Shown here in pieces: positions 1 to 8,381 of a stretch of 31,293 nt of DNA. Made by a program: the position numbers and the translations under genes. The stretch comes from Bordetella parapertussis (GTDB lineage Bacteria; Pseudomonadota; Gammaproteobacteria; Burkholderiales; Burkholderiaceae_B). The stretch spans positions 1-31,293 of the forward strand of contig CAMAYM010000018.1 in assembly GCA_945862495.1 (NCBI GenBank), read 5' to 3'. The notes beneath the pieces are model-generated. The model made no database searches. It worked only from the letters and a program-made list of their open reading frames with translations, and was not told the DNA's origin. How positions within the stretch are numbered: the stretch's first letter is position 1; each line of letters opens with the position of its first letter.

Positions 1-59
1 GCACCCACCAAGGCGAGCGACATGACACCTGCGATTTTGGCTATTTTTAAAAATTGCAT
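1..59 (-). CDS. 5' end of a gene for an exported protein (partial)
   Basis: Only the first 19 codons and two bases are inside the window; the gene runs off the left edge on the minus strand. The visible peptide is MQFLKIAKIAGVMSLALVGA, which has two lysines and then a hydrophobic run with small residues, as in a Sec signal peptide. A good ribosome site (AGGAG on the minus strand, bases 68-72) lies 8 bases before the ATG, so I take the start as real. If a cysteine follows just beyond the edge it would be a lipoprotein, but that cannot be seen. The product and its role are unknown. Confidence 0.55.
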   Translation of the reverse strand, partial: MQFLKIAKIAGVMSLALVG

Positions 60-193
60 CTCTCAATCTCCTAAGTCATTAATTTTTTGACATCCTAACT
101 CAGGTTGTAGTCAGGATGATTGTGGATTACTTTACTCTGAGTTCCTGTCAAAAAACTGACTAAACATAAAAAAATCTCCATTTTGACTTGCAC

Positions 194-2734
194 TCAGTTT
201 CTATCATGCCAATATCTCTTGCGCTGTTGTGCTTGAGAAAAAACAGTCAAACCTGTATCGCTTGATTCAGCCGTCACAGCACCGTCACGATCTGTTCTCC
301 AAAATAGGGTCTGTAATGCTTTCCACCTTTGTTCGACCTCAGGCGTCGGATGTGAAAAGCGATTGAGATATCCAACCTGAGCGATCGCATGTCGAGCACC
401 TAATTGTGAAACGAAGCTTTCAGAGGAAGATGTGGCTGAGCCATGATGCGCCACTAAGACAACATCGGCCCGCAAACGACCCGCTATGCCACTGGAAACC
501 ACGCGATCTAGAAGATCTCTCTCTTGCCTGTTGCCAATATCACCAGGCAACAAAGCGGAATGATGTTTACCCTTAATGTGTAGCACACAACTTTGTGCGT
601 TTGTTTTGACTTTTTTCTTACTCGTATGTTTCATCATCGGAGCAGCCTCATCCGTTGCATTTTTTACGGGATGCAAGAATGTAAATGTCACACCATCCCA
701 GATCCAGCTCAGCCCTGCTTGACACGTCAACATCTCATCAGGTCTCACGATAGGCGTGGGGATTTTCAGGATGCTTTGGGTATGATTTAAAAGATGTTCC
801 AAGTTGAAACTTGTATACGCTAAAGAGACAGGCATTTCACGTAATAAGCCGGGTAAACCCCCTGCATGATCAATGTCTGGATGTGAAATGATCAAAGCAT
901 TGATTTGCCGCACACCAAGAGCACGCAGTACGGGTGACACGACGCGTTGACCTGCATCACTGACACCGAGTCGCGGACCGACATCAAACACCAAAGAGTG
1001 ACGATGGGTGCGCACAATGATTGCCCCACCTTGGCCAACATCGAGAGCCGTCAGTTGCCACGCACCCGCTGATAATGTTTGAGGTTGCCATGTCAAAGCG
1101 GGCATTAGCAAGGTCCATCCCACCCACCGCACAGGAACACCAGGAGGCTGTAAGGCCCAGACAATTCCAATTAAGGCAAGCAACAAACACCAGGCAGGCA
1201 TTGCTGCAACGGACATTGAGGAACCAGGAACAAAGGCTAGCCAAGTGACGGGTACCATTGTCCAGTCTAGTGCCCAGTGTGCAAACCAAGCAATCCAACC
1301 GGCTAAGACATCTGTTCCTGGAATGAGGGCTGTGAATGCCATCAACAAGGCAAGTGGGGTCACAATAAAAGTAATGACTGGAATTGCAATCGCATTGGCG
1401 ATCGGAGAAGTCACAGAAACTTGCTGAAATAAATATGCAAGTGCTGGAAGCATCGCAAGGGTAATGATCCACTGTAATCGCGCTGATTCTTTCACTATCT
1501 TCCAGCAAAGCTGACTGAAAGTCATCGCATCATTTCGGATGATTTGTGTTTGCGATCCGACATAAAACAGCACAGCCACTGCACCAAACGAAAGCCAAAA
1601 TCCCGTCGCAACAGGTGACCAAGGATCAATCAACGTCACAATCGCAGCGGCTAAGCACAGCACACTTGAGGCTGAAATCGGCAAACGGGTCAACATCACT
1701 AAGCCAGAAACAAAAAGCATAAAAAATGTACGCCTTGCAGGCACACCCCATCCTGCTAATAAGCAATAAAGCCAAGCAACACATAGGGCTGCAATACCTG
1801 CCACAACTTTGGCGGGAAACCATTCTGCAACAGCCTGCCCACGCCAACGCAAACGTTTCCATAGCCAAAGCATCGATAGTCCCCCAAAGGCGGCCAACAT
1901 CGTGACATGTGAGCCGCTAATCGAGACTAGATGCGTAATGCCGGTCTTATTAAAGATCTCCCAGTGCTCTGCTTTAACGCTATCCTGGTCACCAATCGCC
2001 AAGGCAATCAACACGGCGCCAAAGGTCATATCCCCTACATGCTTTCGCATGGATTGACGTAAGTACTGACGCGCGCCAGAGACCATAACTGGCATTGAAG
2101 AAAATGGGGCTTCTGTTATTAAAACGGGTTTTCCACGCACACGTCCTATTGCGCGAATGTTGCGGCTGAATAAATGCGCTTCATAATCAAAACCATGAGG
2201 ATTTAACGCTCCACGCGGTTGGCGAAAAATAAGGGCTGCGCGCCAAATCTGACCAGGGCGAAGATCTTGAGGTGTTATCTCAGCGTCAGGTTTGCGCCAG
2301 ACAACTTGAATATGACGAGGAATACCTTGAGGGTGCTCTAATGACTGATCACTTGGTAGAACCTGAGCTTCAAATCTCAAGCTATCGCCTTGGTCTTGAA
2401 CCATTCCGGTGATCTCGAACTGGATGCGAGAGACGACATTTTCATGCGCGGATGAGAGCTGATCTGCCAACCGTAATTGCGCACGCCATGTCGACCACGA
2501 TAACGAAAGCGTAAAGACAAAAATTATTATAGTTGCATGCTTGAAGTAACGAATACCTTGCTTTACAAGCAGTTTTTCCTGAACGACAGACAGCCTAGAG
2601 CAACAATAAAAAAATAGCCATGCGATGCAAACAATGACTAACAGACTCAGCAAATCGAGCCATTGCGGTAGGCGCGCGCGAGACTGTAAAAATACACATG
2701 CTGCGACGATTGAGAGCGCAATCAACCTACCCAT
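194..2734 (-). CDS. comEC: ComEC/Rec2 family DNA-uptake channel protein
   Basis: Inner-membrane channel that takes single-stranded DNA into the cytoplasm during natural transformation. The 846-residue length is normal for the fused three-domain form. In order: N-terminal membrane segments and a DUF4131-type region (about 1-210), the Competence multi-pass domain (about 230-530) with the conserved HLVSISGSHV at 268-277, and a C-terminal metallo-beta-lactamase-like domain from about 561 (DVGQGG 565-570, metal-ligand motif HPDIDH 618-623, later GDIG and VAHHGS). The metal-binding motif is intact, so the nuclease-like domain may be active. It stands alone, separated from tatD by 106 bases, with a weak GAGG ribosome site before the ATG. 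Other competence genes are not in the window, so real transformability is an inference. Confidence 0.93.
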   Translation of the reverse strand: MGRLIALSIVAACVFLQSRARLPQWLDLLSLLVIVCIAWLFFYCCSRLSVVQEKLLVKQGIRYFKHATIIIFVFTLSLSWSTWRAQLRLADQLSSAHENVVSRIQFEITGMVQDQGDSLRFEAQVLPSDQSLEHPQGIPRHIQVVWRKPDAEITPQDLRPGQIWRAALIFRQPRGALNPHGFDYEAHLFSRNIRAIGRVRGKPVLITEAPFSSMPVMVSGARQYLRQSMRKHVGDMTFGAVLIALAIGDQDSVKAEHWEIFNKTGITHLVSISGSHVTMLAAFGGLSMLWLWKRLRWRGQAVAEWFPAKVVAGIAALCVAWLYCLLAGWGVPARRTFFMLFVSGLVMLTRLPISASSVLCLAAAIVTLIDPWSPVATGFWLSFGAVAVLFYVGSQTQIIRNDAMTFSQLCWKIVKESARLQWIITLAMLPALAYLFQQVSVTSPIANAIAIPVITFIVTPLALLMAFTALIPGTDVLAGWIAWFAHWALDWTMVPVTWLAFVPGSSMSVAAMPAWCLLLALIGIVWALQPPGVPVRWVGWTLLMPALTWQPQTLSAGAWQLTALDVGQGGAIIVRTHRHSLVFDVGPRLGVSDAGQRVVSPVLRALGVRQINALIISHPDIDHAGGLPGLLREMPVSLAYTSFNLEHLLNHTQSILKIPTPIVRPDEMLTCQAGLSWIWDGVTFTFLHPVKNATDEAAPMMKHTSKKKVKTNAQSCVLHIKGKHHSALLPGDIGNRQERDLLDRVVSSGIAGRLRADVVLVAHHGSATSSSESFVSQLGARHAIAQVGYLNRFSHPTPEVEQRWKALQTLFWRTDRDGAVTAESSDTGLTVFSQAQQRKRYWHDRN

Positions 2735-2840
2735 CTAAACCTCGACGAAACACAACATCGTGCTCCGTCTTGCTCAAGCTGTCACGGGTACTTGAATGAA
2801 TTAGACCTGTCGCAATACTACATATTGACAAGCGACTCAG

Positions 2841-3665
2841 TTAGGAGGATTTAACGACTTTGTCCGCGAGGCGACGCGCCAAACGAGGCAGGACGCGAAG
2901 CGCTGTTTGAGCGCTACCCTCAAGCAGCACCTGTTCTGTCAAACCTCTCAGCGAAGCGAGTGTTCTGGCAATCTCAGCCACTTGGCTTGGCTCATTACGC
3001 CGATTGTCATGGCACCAGGCTGGGGCAATATCGGGAGAATCCGTTTCGAGTACCAGAGCACTTAGCGGTAGCTCAACCGCCAGCCGTCGAATCTGTATGG
3101 CACGGCTATACGTCATGGCCCCCCCAATTCCTAGTGCGAAACCTCGTTCAACAAACTGATTGGCCTGTTGCATGCTGCCATTGAAGGCATGCGCAATACC
3201 GCCCCGAACCGGACTGCGTCGTAAATACTTGAGCACAATATCCTGGGATCTTCTGATGTGCAGCAGCACTGGCAAATCGAACTCGCAAGCAAGCGCCAGT
3301 TGTGCCGCATAAAATATTTCTTGCTTCTGTCGTGGGGCACCTTGAGAAATCTCAGGTACAAAAAAATCGAGTCCAATTTCACCGACGGCAACTAATTTTG
3401 GATCGTCGCGATAGCGAGTCAACAACGCATGTAGCAGTTGTAAATCTTGCTCTGAAGCGTGTTGCACGCACATTGGATGAATACCCAAGGCATAGAACCC
3501 TTGATCAAAGGTATGCGCCAGCGCACGAACGCGCTCAAAATTTCCTGCGTCAACGGCGGGAATCACAATAGCTTGGATATTTTCTTGTTGCGCACGCGCA
3601 ATCACTGCATCGCGATCTAAATCGAACTCTGCAGCATCCAGATGGCAATGTGTATCAAGGCGCAT
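2841..3665 (-). CDS. TatD family metal-dependent hydrolase (YjjV-like)
   Basis: Amidohydrolase-fold enzyme of the TatD family, whose members act as metal-dependent nucleases (DNase/exonuclease) in the cytoplasm. The 274-residue protein keeps all the expected metal ligands: H6 and H8 in DTHCHLD, E96 in GEIGLD, H136 in LLHIRRS, H159 in AHAFNGS and D209 in ETDSPD. The wording around VIPAVDAGNF, GIHP and GGAMTYSRA resembles E. coli YjjV more than TatD itself. I chose the ATG at 3665 because the family begins almost at the DTHCH motif; an in-frame start at 3716 would add 17 unconserved residues. The chosen start overlaps the end of lolD by 11 bases, so translation is probably coupled. The ribosome site is weak, in keeping with coupling. 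Confidence 0.9.
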   Translation of the reverse strand: MRLDTHCHLDAAEFDLDRDAVIARAQQENIQAIVIPAVDAGNFERVRALAHTFDQGFYALGIHPMCVQHASEQDLQLLHALLTRYRDDPKLVAVGEIGLDFFVPEISQGAPRQKQEIFYAAQLALACEFDLPVLLHIRRSQDIVLKYLRRSPVRGGIAHAFNGSMQQANQFVERGFALGIGGAMTYSRAIQIRRLAVELPLSALVLETDSPDIAPAWCHDNRRNEPSQVAEIARTLASLRGLTEQVLLEGSAQTALRVLPRLARRLADKVVKSS

Positions 3666-4350
3666 CGACCAGTCGCCCAGCATCCATGTAGAGTCGTCGA
3701 TCAGCCAGCGCAGCAAGTTCAGGATCGTGCGTCACGATCAGAAATGCGGTTCGAGACTCCGCATTGACTTGCTTGAGAAGCTTGAACATCTGCTGTGCGG
3801 TATGACGATCCAGATTGCCCGTCGGCTCATCTGCCAACACGCAAGCTGGGCGAGTAACTAAGGCCCGAGCGAGCGCAACCCGTTGACGCTCCCCGCCAGA
3901 GAGCTGACCTGGATAGTGGGTTGTACGCGCAGTGAGACCAACAAGCTCTAATACTTTCTGTGCTTCAGCCCGCGCACTTTCACGGCTGTCTCGACGCACA
4001 ATCAAAGGCATCGCCACATTATCGAGCGCAGTGAATTCAGGTAACAAATGATGAAACTGATAAACGAAACCAAGTTCACGATTTCGTAAGCGACTACGCG
4101 CAGACTCGGACAAACCTTCGGATGGCTGTCCTGCGACGCGAATAGTGCCTGAAGTAGGTAAATCCAACAGACCCAAGGCATGTAATAAGGTGCTTTTGCC
4201 CGATCCAGAGGCACCAATGACCGCTACGAGTTCGCCTCGTTTAATGTCAAGACTCACCTCACGCAATACGTCGATGCGCGTATTGCCGTCGTCATAATAT
4301 TTGCATAGGCTTTTAGCCTGTAGAGCAAAACCAACAGACTGTTCAGTCAT
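3655..4350 (-). CDS. lolD: Lipoprotein-releasing system ATP-binding protein LolD
   Basis: ATPase of the LolCDE-type transporter that releases outer-membrane lipoproteins from the inner membrane to the carrier LolA. The 231 residues form one ABC domain: Walker A GASGSGKST at 46-54, signature LSGGERQR near 150, Walker B VLADEPTGNLD near 172, and the switch histidine in IVTHD. YQFHHLLPEFTALDNV is typical of LolD and the wider MacB-type group. Its ATG lies inside the last codons of lolC (shared ATGACTGA, 8-base overlap), so the two partners are translationally coupled. The neighbouring permease is what separates it from FtsE or MacB-type ATPases. Confidence 0.95.
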   Translation of the reverse strand: MTEQSVGFALQAKSLCKYYDDGNTRIDVLREVSLDIKRGELVAVIGASGSGKSTLLHALGLLDLPTSGTIRVAGQPSEGLSESARSRLRNRELGFVYQFHHLLPEFTALDNVAMPLIVRRDSRESARAEAQKVLELVGLTARTTHYPGQLSGGERQRVALARALVTRPACVLADEPTGNLDRHTAQQMFKLLKQVNAESRTAFLIVTHDPELAALADRRLYMDAGRLVDAP

Positions 4351-5623
4351 GGCGGAGCACCTCTGCAGGTTGCAGACGAGAAGCGCGCCAGCTAGGGTAG
4401 AGCGTGGCCAAAAGCGACATCACAAGAGAAGTCACACCAATGGTCGTGATGTCAGCCATGCGAGGATCGGAGGGCAACGCACTTATAAAGTAAATCTCTC
4501 TAGGCAAAAACTGTGCACCAATGAGTCTTTCAATGGCGGGGACTAACACATCGACATTAAAGGCAATCGCAATGCCACCTACAACGCCTAGCAAAGTCCC
4601 CACTACCCCAATTAAGGCACCCTGTACCAAGAAAATGCGCGCGATCTCTCCTGGTGTTGCACCAAAACTGCGGAGAATAGCAATGTCAGATTGCTTGTCT
4701 TTGACAGCCATCACCAATGACGACAACAGGTTGAATGCTGCGACGGCAACAATTAAAGCCAATATCAAAAACATCATGCGTTTTTCAGTCTGAACAGCAG
4801 CAAACCAAGTTCTGTTATTGCGAGACCAATCGCCGATAGAAACGTTATTTGGCAACAGAGGAATGAGTGATCGGGCAATTTCTGGGGCGCGGTGCATGTC
4901 ATCCACTCTGAGCCTTACGCCCGCCAGCCCGCTATCCCGAAACATTTTTGCCGCATCGGAGGCATCTACAAACGCCAGGGATGAGTCGTACTCGTAGTGA
5001 CCGGAGCGGAAAGTTCCCACCAAGGTGAATTGACGCATTCTGGGGGTAAAGCCAGCCGGACTGATACTGGCGGCAGGGGCAAGCATCATGACGGTTTGAC
5101 CGACTCTAACCTGCAGTAAATCAGCTAATTCTTGACCAAGCACGATACCAAAGGCACCAGGTTTGAGATCCGTAAGTTTGCCTCTCACCATTTGGCGACC
5201 CGCCTCAGAGACTTCTTTTTCTGACACGGGATCAATACCACGGACTTGAACACCTCGTAAATCCTGACCGCGCATTAACATGGCCTGCGCAGCGACAAAG
5301 GGGGCTGCGCCCGTCACTTGGGGGGATTGTTTAGCCAATTTGGCGAGGTCGGTCCATTGCTCAAGAATCTGCGTTGGATCGCCACCTGGAACAAAAATTT
5401 CGATATGTGGCAAAACAGAAAGCATACGATCGCGTACATCTTTCTGAAAACCATTCATGACGGACAACACAACGATCAGTGCAGCCACACCCAAAGCGAT
5501 TCCCACCATTGACGTTGCAGCAACGAACGACACAAAGCCGTCGCGGCGGCCCCCACGGGCACCAGAGCGACTCAGGCCCGCGTAACGCGCACCAATCCAA
5601 AGTTCGTAAGGTAATTTAAACAC
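4343..5623 (-). CDS. lolC: Lipoprotein-releasing system permease LolC/LolE
   Basis: Membrane subunit that extracts acylated lipoproteins from the inner membrane and passes them to LolA. With a GTG start at 5623 it has 426 residues and begins MFKLPYELWIGARYAG, the usual opening of the family. It has four membrane segments: one near 31-58, then a large periplasmic domain, then three near 281-305, 327-352 and 391-411 (ABC3/FtsX type). The reading frame stays open upstream to 5887, but that part has no family character and lies under the opposite gene. An in-frame ATG at 5660-5662 would add 13 residues. Only one permease gene is seen here, so it may work as a homodimer (LolF-like) or pair with a copy elsewhere. 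GGTGAGG directly abuts the GTG, so the exact start is uncertain. Confidence 0.92.
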   Translation of the reverse strand: MFKLPYELWIGARYAGLSRSGARGGRRDGFVSFVAATSMVGIALGVAALIVVLSVMNGFQKDVRDRMLSVLPHIEIFVPGGDPTQILEQWTDLAKLAKQSPQVTGAAPFVAAQAMLMRGQDLRGVQVRGIDPVSEKEVSEAGRQMVRGKLTDLKPGAFGIVLGQELADLLQVRVGQTVMMLAPAASISPAGFTPRMRQFTLVGTFRSGHYEYDSSLAFVDASDAAKMFRDSGLAGVRLRVDDMHRAPEIARSLIPLLPNNVSIGDWSRNNRTWFAAVQTEKRMMFLILALIVAVAAFNLLSSLVMAVKDKQSDIAILRSFGATPGEIARIFLVQGALIGVVGTLLGVVGGIAIAFNVDVLVPAIERLIGAQFLPREIYFISALPSDPRMADITTIGVTSLVMSLLATLYPSWRASRLQPAEVLRHD

Positions 5624-5650
5624 CTCACCATTATCGCACCAAACCCCCAA

Positions 5651-5668
5651 AGTGGGAGCCATCCCACT
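5651..5668. promoter_or_regulatory. Perfect palindrome in the lolC / rpfE-like divergent region
   Basis: AGTGGGA at 5651-5657 and TCCCACT at 5662-5668 are exact inverted copies around GCCA. The site sits in the 57 bases between two divergent genes and its right arm touches a -10-like TACAAT (5668-5673). This is what an operator looks like, though no binding protein can be named. As RNA it would be a 7-bp hairpin without a T-run, so it is not a normal terminator. Confidence 0.45.
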
Positions 5669-5673
5669 ACAAT
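5668..5673 (+). promoter_or_regulatory. Candidate -10 box for the rpfE-like/recJ operon
   Basis: TACAAT matches the sigma-70 -10 consensus at five of six positions and ends 7 bases before the ATG at 5681, so transcription would begin at or next to the start codon. No good -35 hexamer lies 16-18 bases upstream. No ribosome site precedes the ATG, which fits a leaderless message, but this is inference. Confidence 0.35.
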
Positions 5674-5680
5674 TCGCACT

Positions 5681-6601
5681 ATGCATCTGATCATTCCTGG
5701 CGCCCTTCCCCCTCACTCCGTTGCGGCGGACCTCCTCCCTCACGTTCAGGAACACTGTCCTGAGTTGGTTCAACGCATCCAGCGACTCGATGCAGTCGTG
5801 ACTGTTTGCCCACCCGAAGAAACGGGCTGTTCCGCGCTTGAGTTTCTTGAGCTTTCCGCGCGGGGGTCTTCCACAGAAAACGGTCACACTTTTGGTGCGA
5901 GCTTAGGTCCTCTTCGTGCAGGCATCACACAACCTGGAGAGCCTGTTTGGATCGCTGATTTGTGCTCAGTTGCCATTGGACGAGACGGCGCAGCCCTCGC
6001 TATTCCAGATTCTCTTGGGCTCACTCAAGTGCACGCAGATGCCTTATTTGATGCGGCTCAGCCTTTGTGGAGTCACAGTGGGATTTCCGTCTTGCCTATT
6101 GGGCTTGGACGGTGGAGAGTATGGCTTGCGCCAGACGCACGACTTCGCTCCATTTCACCCGCTGCGGTTTCCACCTTATCCGTTTCAGACTGGTGGCCAC
6201 AGGCTGAGTCCATGAAAGCCTGGCGGAAAATTCTGAATGAAGTCCAAATGCTTTGGCATACCCATCCTGTGAACGACCAACGCGCAGCGAATGGTCTTGA
6301 ACCTATCAATAGCCTCTGGCTTTATGGAGGCGCATCGGGTTGGAAACCAACCCCCCTCGCGAAAGACGATCAGTATTCCAATCTGTTGGCAAAGAGTTTC
6401 TTAGAAAACGACTGGGCGACATGGATCAATAACCTGCCCGCCTTATCAAAACAGATTGCGCAATTACCTGAACATGCCCGTCTGTCACTAGTGGGTGAAC
6501 GCAAAATCGTCACACTCAGTGCACTTCAACAATCATGGTGGCAGCGCCTCATGCCCCGCCGCACACAAAATTGGACGACCTGGTGGATACGCCAAAACTA
6601 A
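5681..6601 (+). CDS. RpfE-type conserved protein upstream of recJ
   Basis: A 306-residue protein with no signal peptide or membrane segment, beginning MHLIIPGALPP. I recognise it mainly by position and by this opening: genes next to recJ in Burkholderiales and Xanthomonas are annotated as RpfE-type regulatory proteins. In Xanthomonas rpfE belongs to the rpf locus, where it has been linked to extracellular enzyme and polysaccharide output; the biochemical function is unknown. It is tryptophan-rich near the C-terminus and shows no catalytic motif I can name. The stop codon lies inside the start region of recJ, so both are probably one transcript. No ribosome site is seen before the ATG; a -10-like box 7 bases upstream suggests a leaderless start. 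Some databases call relatives phosphoglycerate-mutase-like, which I cannot support from the sequence. Confidence 0.65.
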   Translation: MHLIIPGALPPHSVAADLLPHVQEHCPELVQRIQRLDAVVTVCPPEETGCSALEFLELSARGSSTENGHTFGASLGPLRAGITQPGEPVWIADLCSVAIGRDGAALAIPDSLGLTQVHADALFDAAQPLWSHSGISVLPIGLGRWRVWLAPDARLRSISPAAVSTLSVSDWWPQAESMKAWRKILNEVQMLWHTHPVNDQRAANGLEPINSLWLYGGASGWKPTPLAKDDQYSNLLAKSFLENDWATWINNLPALSKQIAQLPEHARLSLVGERKIVTLSALQQSWWQRLMPRRTQNWTTWWIRQN

Positions 6602-8292
6602 CTGTACGTAAGACAGACCCTGAAACAAGCACACGTTTGCAAGCTGCGGGCATTCATCCTCTTCTTGCTCGACTCTGGTCTGCGAGAGGTGTTTTACGTC
6701 AAGAGGATGTGCAGCTAGACTGGCCGGCGATGCTTGCGCCAAACACCCTCACCCAAGCTGAGCATGCCGCCAAGCTATTAGCCGACGCGATCGCCGCTGG
6801 CAAGCGCATGCTCATTGTGGCAGATTACGACTGTGATGGCGCAACAGCCTGCGCAGTTGGCATGCGTGCCTTGACTGAAATGGGTGCCATCGTCGATTTT
6901 TTAGTGCCCAATCGCTTCGAAACAGGGTACGGGCTGTCTCCTGCGGTTGTCGAACTGGCTTGCCATCATCACTCTGGTCGCCCTGACCTGCTCATCACTG
7001 TAGACAATGGCATTGCAAGTGTTGAGGGGGTGGCTGCGGCCAACGCGGCCGGCATCGGCGTGATCGTAACGGATCATCATCTTCCTGGGGATCAACTGCC
7101 GCATGCCCTAGCAATCGTCAATCCTAATCAGAATGGGTGCGATTTCCCTTCTAAACATCTTGCTGGCGTGGGCGTGATTTTTTATCTCATGCTCGCGCTG
7201 CGTGCTGAATTGAGAAGTCGAGGACAGTTCCCTGCAAATGGTGGGCCTCGCCTTGATGCCCTCGCGGACTTAGTAGCACTTGGTACGGTTGCCGATGTCG
7301 TTAAATTAGACGCTAACAATCGCTTACTTGTCACACGTGGCCTGGAGCGCATGCGGCGGGGCCTCATGCAACCCGGTATCCGGGCCTTGTTTGCCGTCTC
7401 GGCGAGAGATCCACAAGCCGCTAGCGCGTTTGACCTTGGTTTTGCTTTAGGGCCTCGCATCAATGCAGCAGGACGTCTTGCTGATATGGGTCTCGGCATT
7501 AGGTGCCTCATTACCAATGATGAGATGCAAGCCCTCGAATTAGCACGTGAACTAGACACCATTAATCGTGAACGCAGGCAAATCGAGAATGTGATGAAGG
7601 AACAGGCCCTTGCTGCGACCGAGTCCGTGCAGGCAGGCAAACTAGGCGCTTCGGTTTGTGTGTTTCATCCAGAGTGGCATCAAGGCGTTCTAGGACTTGT
7701 TGCGTCACGCTTAAAAGAAAAGTTTTTCCGTCCCACGCTAGCCTTTGCCCCAGCGGGTGACGATGAATTACGCGGCTCTGGTCGCTCTATTCCAGATGTG
7801 CACTTGCGTGATGTATTGGATCTTGTATCCAAAAGACATCCGGGGCTGATCCGTAAATTTGGTGGGCATGCGATGGCGGCGGGCCTGACGCTGGGTAAGG
7901 ACGATTTTGATCGGTTTGTACCTGCCTTTGATCTGGCCGTCATCGAGCTCACCGGAAGATCAAGTTTTGAACCGGTGATCGAGACGGATGGCTCACTCGA
8001 AGAAGGCTATGCAAACGCCCAAGTTGCCAATATTTTGGAGCAACAGGTTTGGGGTGCAGGCTTTGCGGCCCCCTTATTTCTGGACACATTCAAGGTTCAA
8101 AGCCAAAAGCTGGTGGGCGAAAAGCATCTAAAACTGTCTGTGCAGCGCGGTCACCAGAGGTTTGACGCAATCTGGTTCAATCGTACAGACAGAGTCCCAG
8201 AATTTATCAAAATGGCTTACAGACTGGATCAAAACGTCTGGAATGGGGTTATTTCAGTCCAACTCATTGTGGAACATGCTGAAGCCGCCTGA
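6583..8292 (+). CDS. recJ: Single-stranded-DNA-specific exonuclease RecJ
   Basis: 5'-3' exonuclease on single-stranded DNA, used in recombination (RecF pathway), mismatch repair and base excision repair. The 569 residues are normal length. Numbering from the GTG: DYDCD at 81-85, DNG at 141-143 and DHH at 164-166 form the DHH phosphoesterase core, followed by ALGTVADV, GPRINAAGRL, and the DHHA1 part GSGRSI and GGHAMAAGL. A C-terminal OB-like domain follows. The start is uncertain: an in-frame ATG at 6535 would overlap the upstream gene by 67 bases, whereas the GTG at 6583 (19-base overlap) and a TTG at 6571 fit the family length better. None has a strong ribosome site, so coupling to the upstream gene is likely. 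Confidence 0.94.
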   Translation: MDTPKLTVRKTDPETSTRLQAAGIHPLLARLWSARGVLRQEDVQLDWPAMLAPNTLTQAEHAAKLLADAIAAGKRMLIVADYDCDGATACAVGMRALTEMGAIVDFLVPNRFETGYGLSPAVVELACHHHSGRPDLLITVDNGIASVEGVAAANAAGIGVIVTDHHLPGDQLPHALAIVNPNQNGCDFPSKHLAGVGVIFYLMLALRAELRSRGQFPANGGPRLDALADLVALGTVADVVKLDANNRLLVTRGLERMRRGLMQPGIRALFAVSARDPQAASAFDLGFALGPRINAAGRLADMGLGIRCLITNDEMQALELARELDTINRERRQIENVMKEQALAATESVQAGKLGASVCVFHPEWHQGVLGLVASRLKEKFFRPTLAFAPAGDDELRGSGRSIPDVHLRDVLDLVSKRHPGLIRKFGGHAMAAGLTLGKDDFDRFVPAFDLAVIELTGRSSFEPVIETDGSLEEGYANAQVANILEQQVWGAGFAAPLFLDTFKVQSQKLVGEKHLKLSVQRGHQRFDAIWFNRTDRVPEFIKMAYRLDQNVWNGVISVQLIVEHAEAA

Positions 8293-8320
8293 TTCAGTGC
8301 AAGTGGCTTTGGGCTGAAGC

Positions 8321-8358
8321 ATGGGTGAGACTCCGTTAAACTACGGAGTTACACCCAT
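8321..8358. promoter_or_regulatory. Long hairpin between recJ and prfB
   Basis: Two arms of 16 bases (8321-8336 and 8343-8358) pair around a TAAACT loop. ATGGGTG pairs with CACCCAT and ACTCCGT with ACGGAGT, interrupted only by one A-A mismatch and one G-T wobble. No T-run follows on either strand (ATATATCG comes next), so it is not a textbook terminator. It ends 23 bases before the prfB start. It could be an mRNA processing or stability element, an attenuator, or an operator in DNA form. The structure is seen; the role is not known. Confidence 0.55.
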
Positions 8359-8381
8359 ATATATCGCGGAAACCAAAGCAC

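Noticed and set aside
91..118. Imperfect repeat CATCCTAAC / GTCAGGATG near the left edge as a comEC terminator
   Set aside because: It has one mismatch in nine pairs, a 10-base loop and no T-run on the minus strand. It could be an operator for the partial gene, but there is too little to call it.
5624..5887. Upstream extension of the lolC reading frame by 88 codons
   Set aside because: The added residues are not LolC-like, lie antisense to the rpfE-like gene and cover its promoter region; the family begins at the PYELWIGARYAG segment.
7182..7640. A 152-codon open frame opposite recJ
   Set aside because: It is an antisense shadow, with biased composition (Arg, Ser, Ala) and no independent signals.
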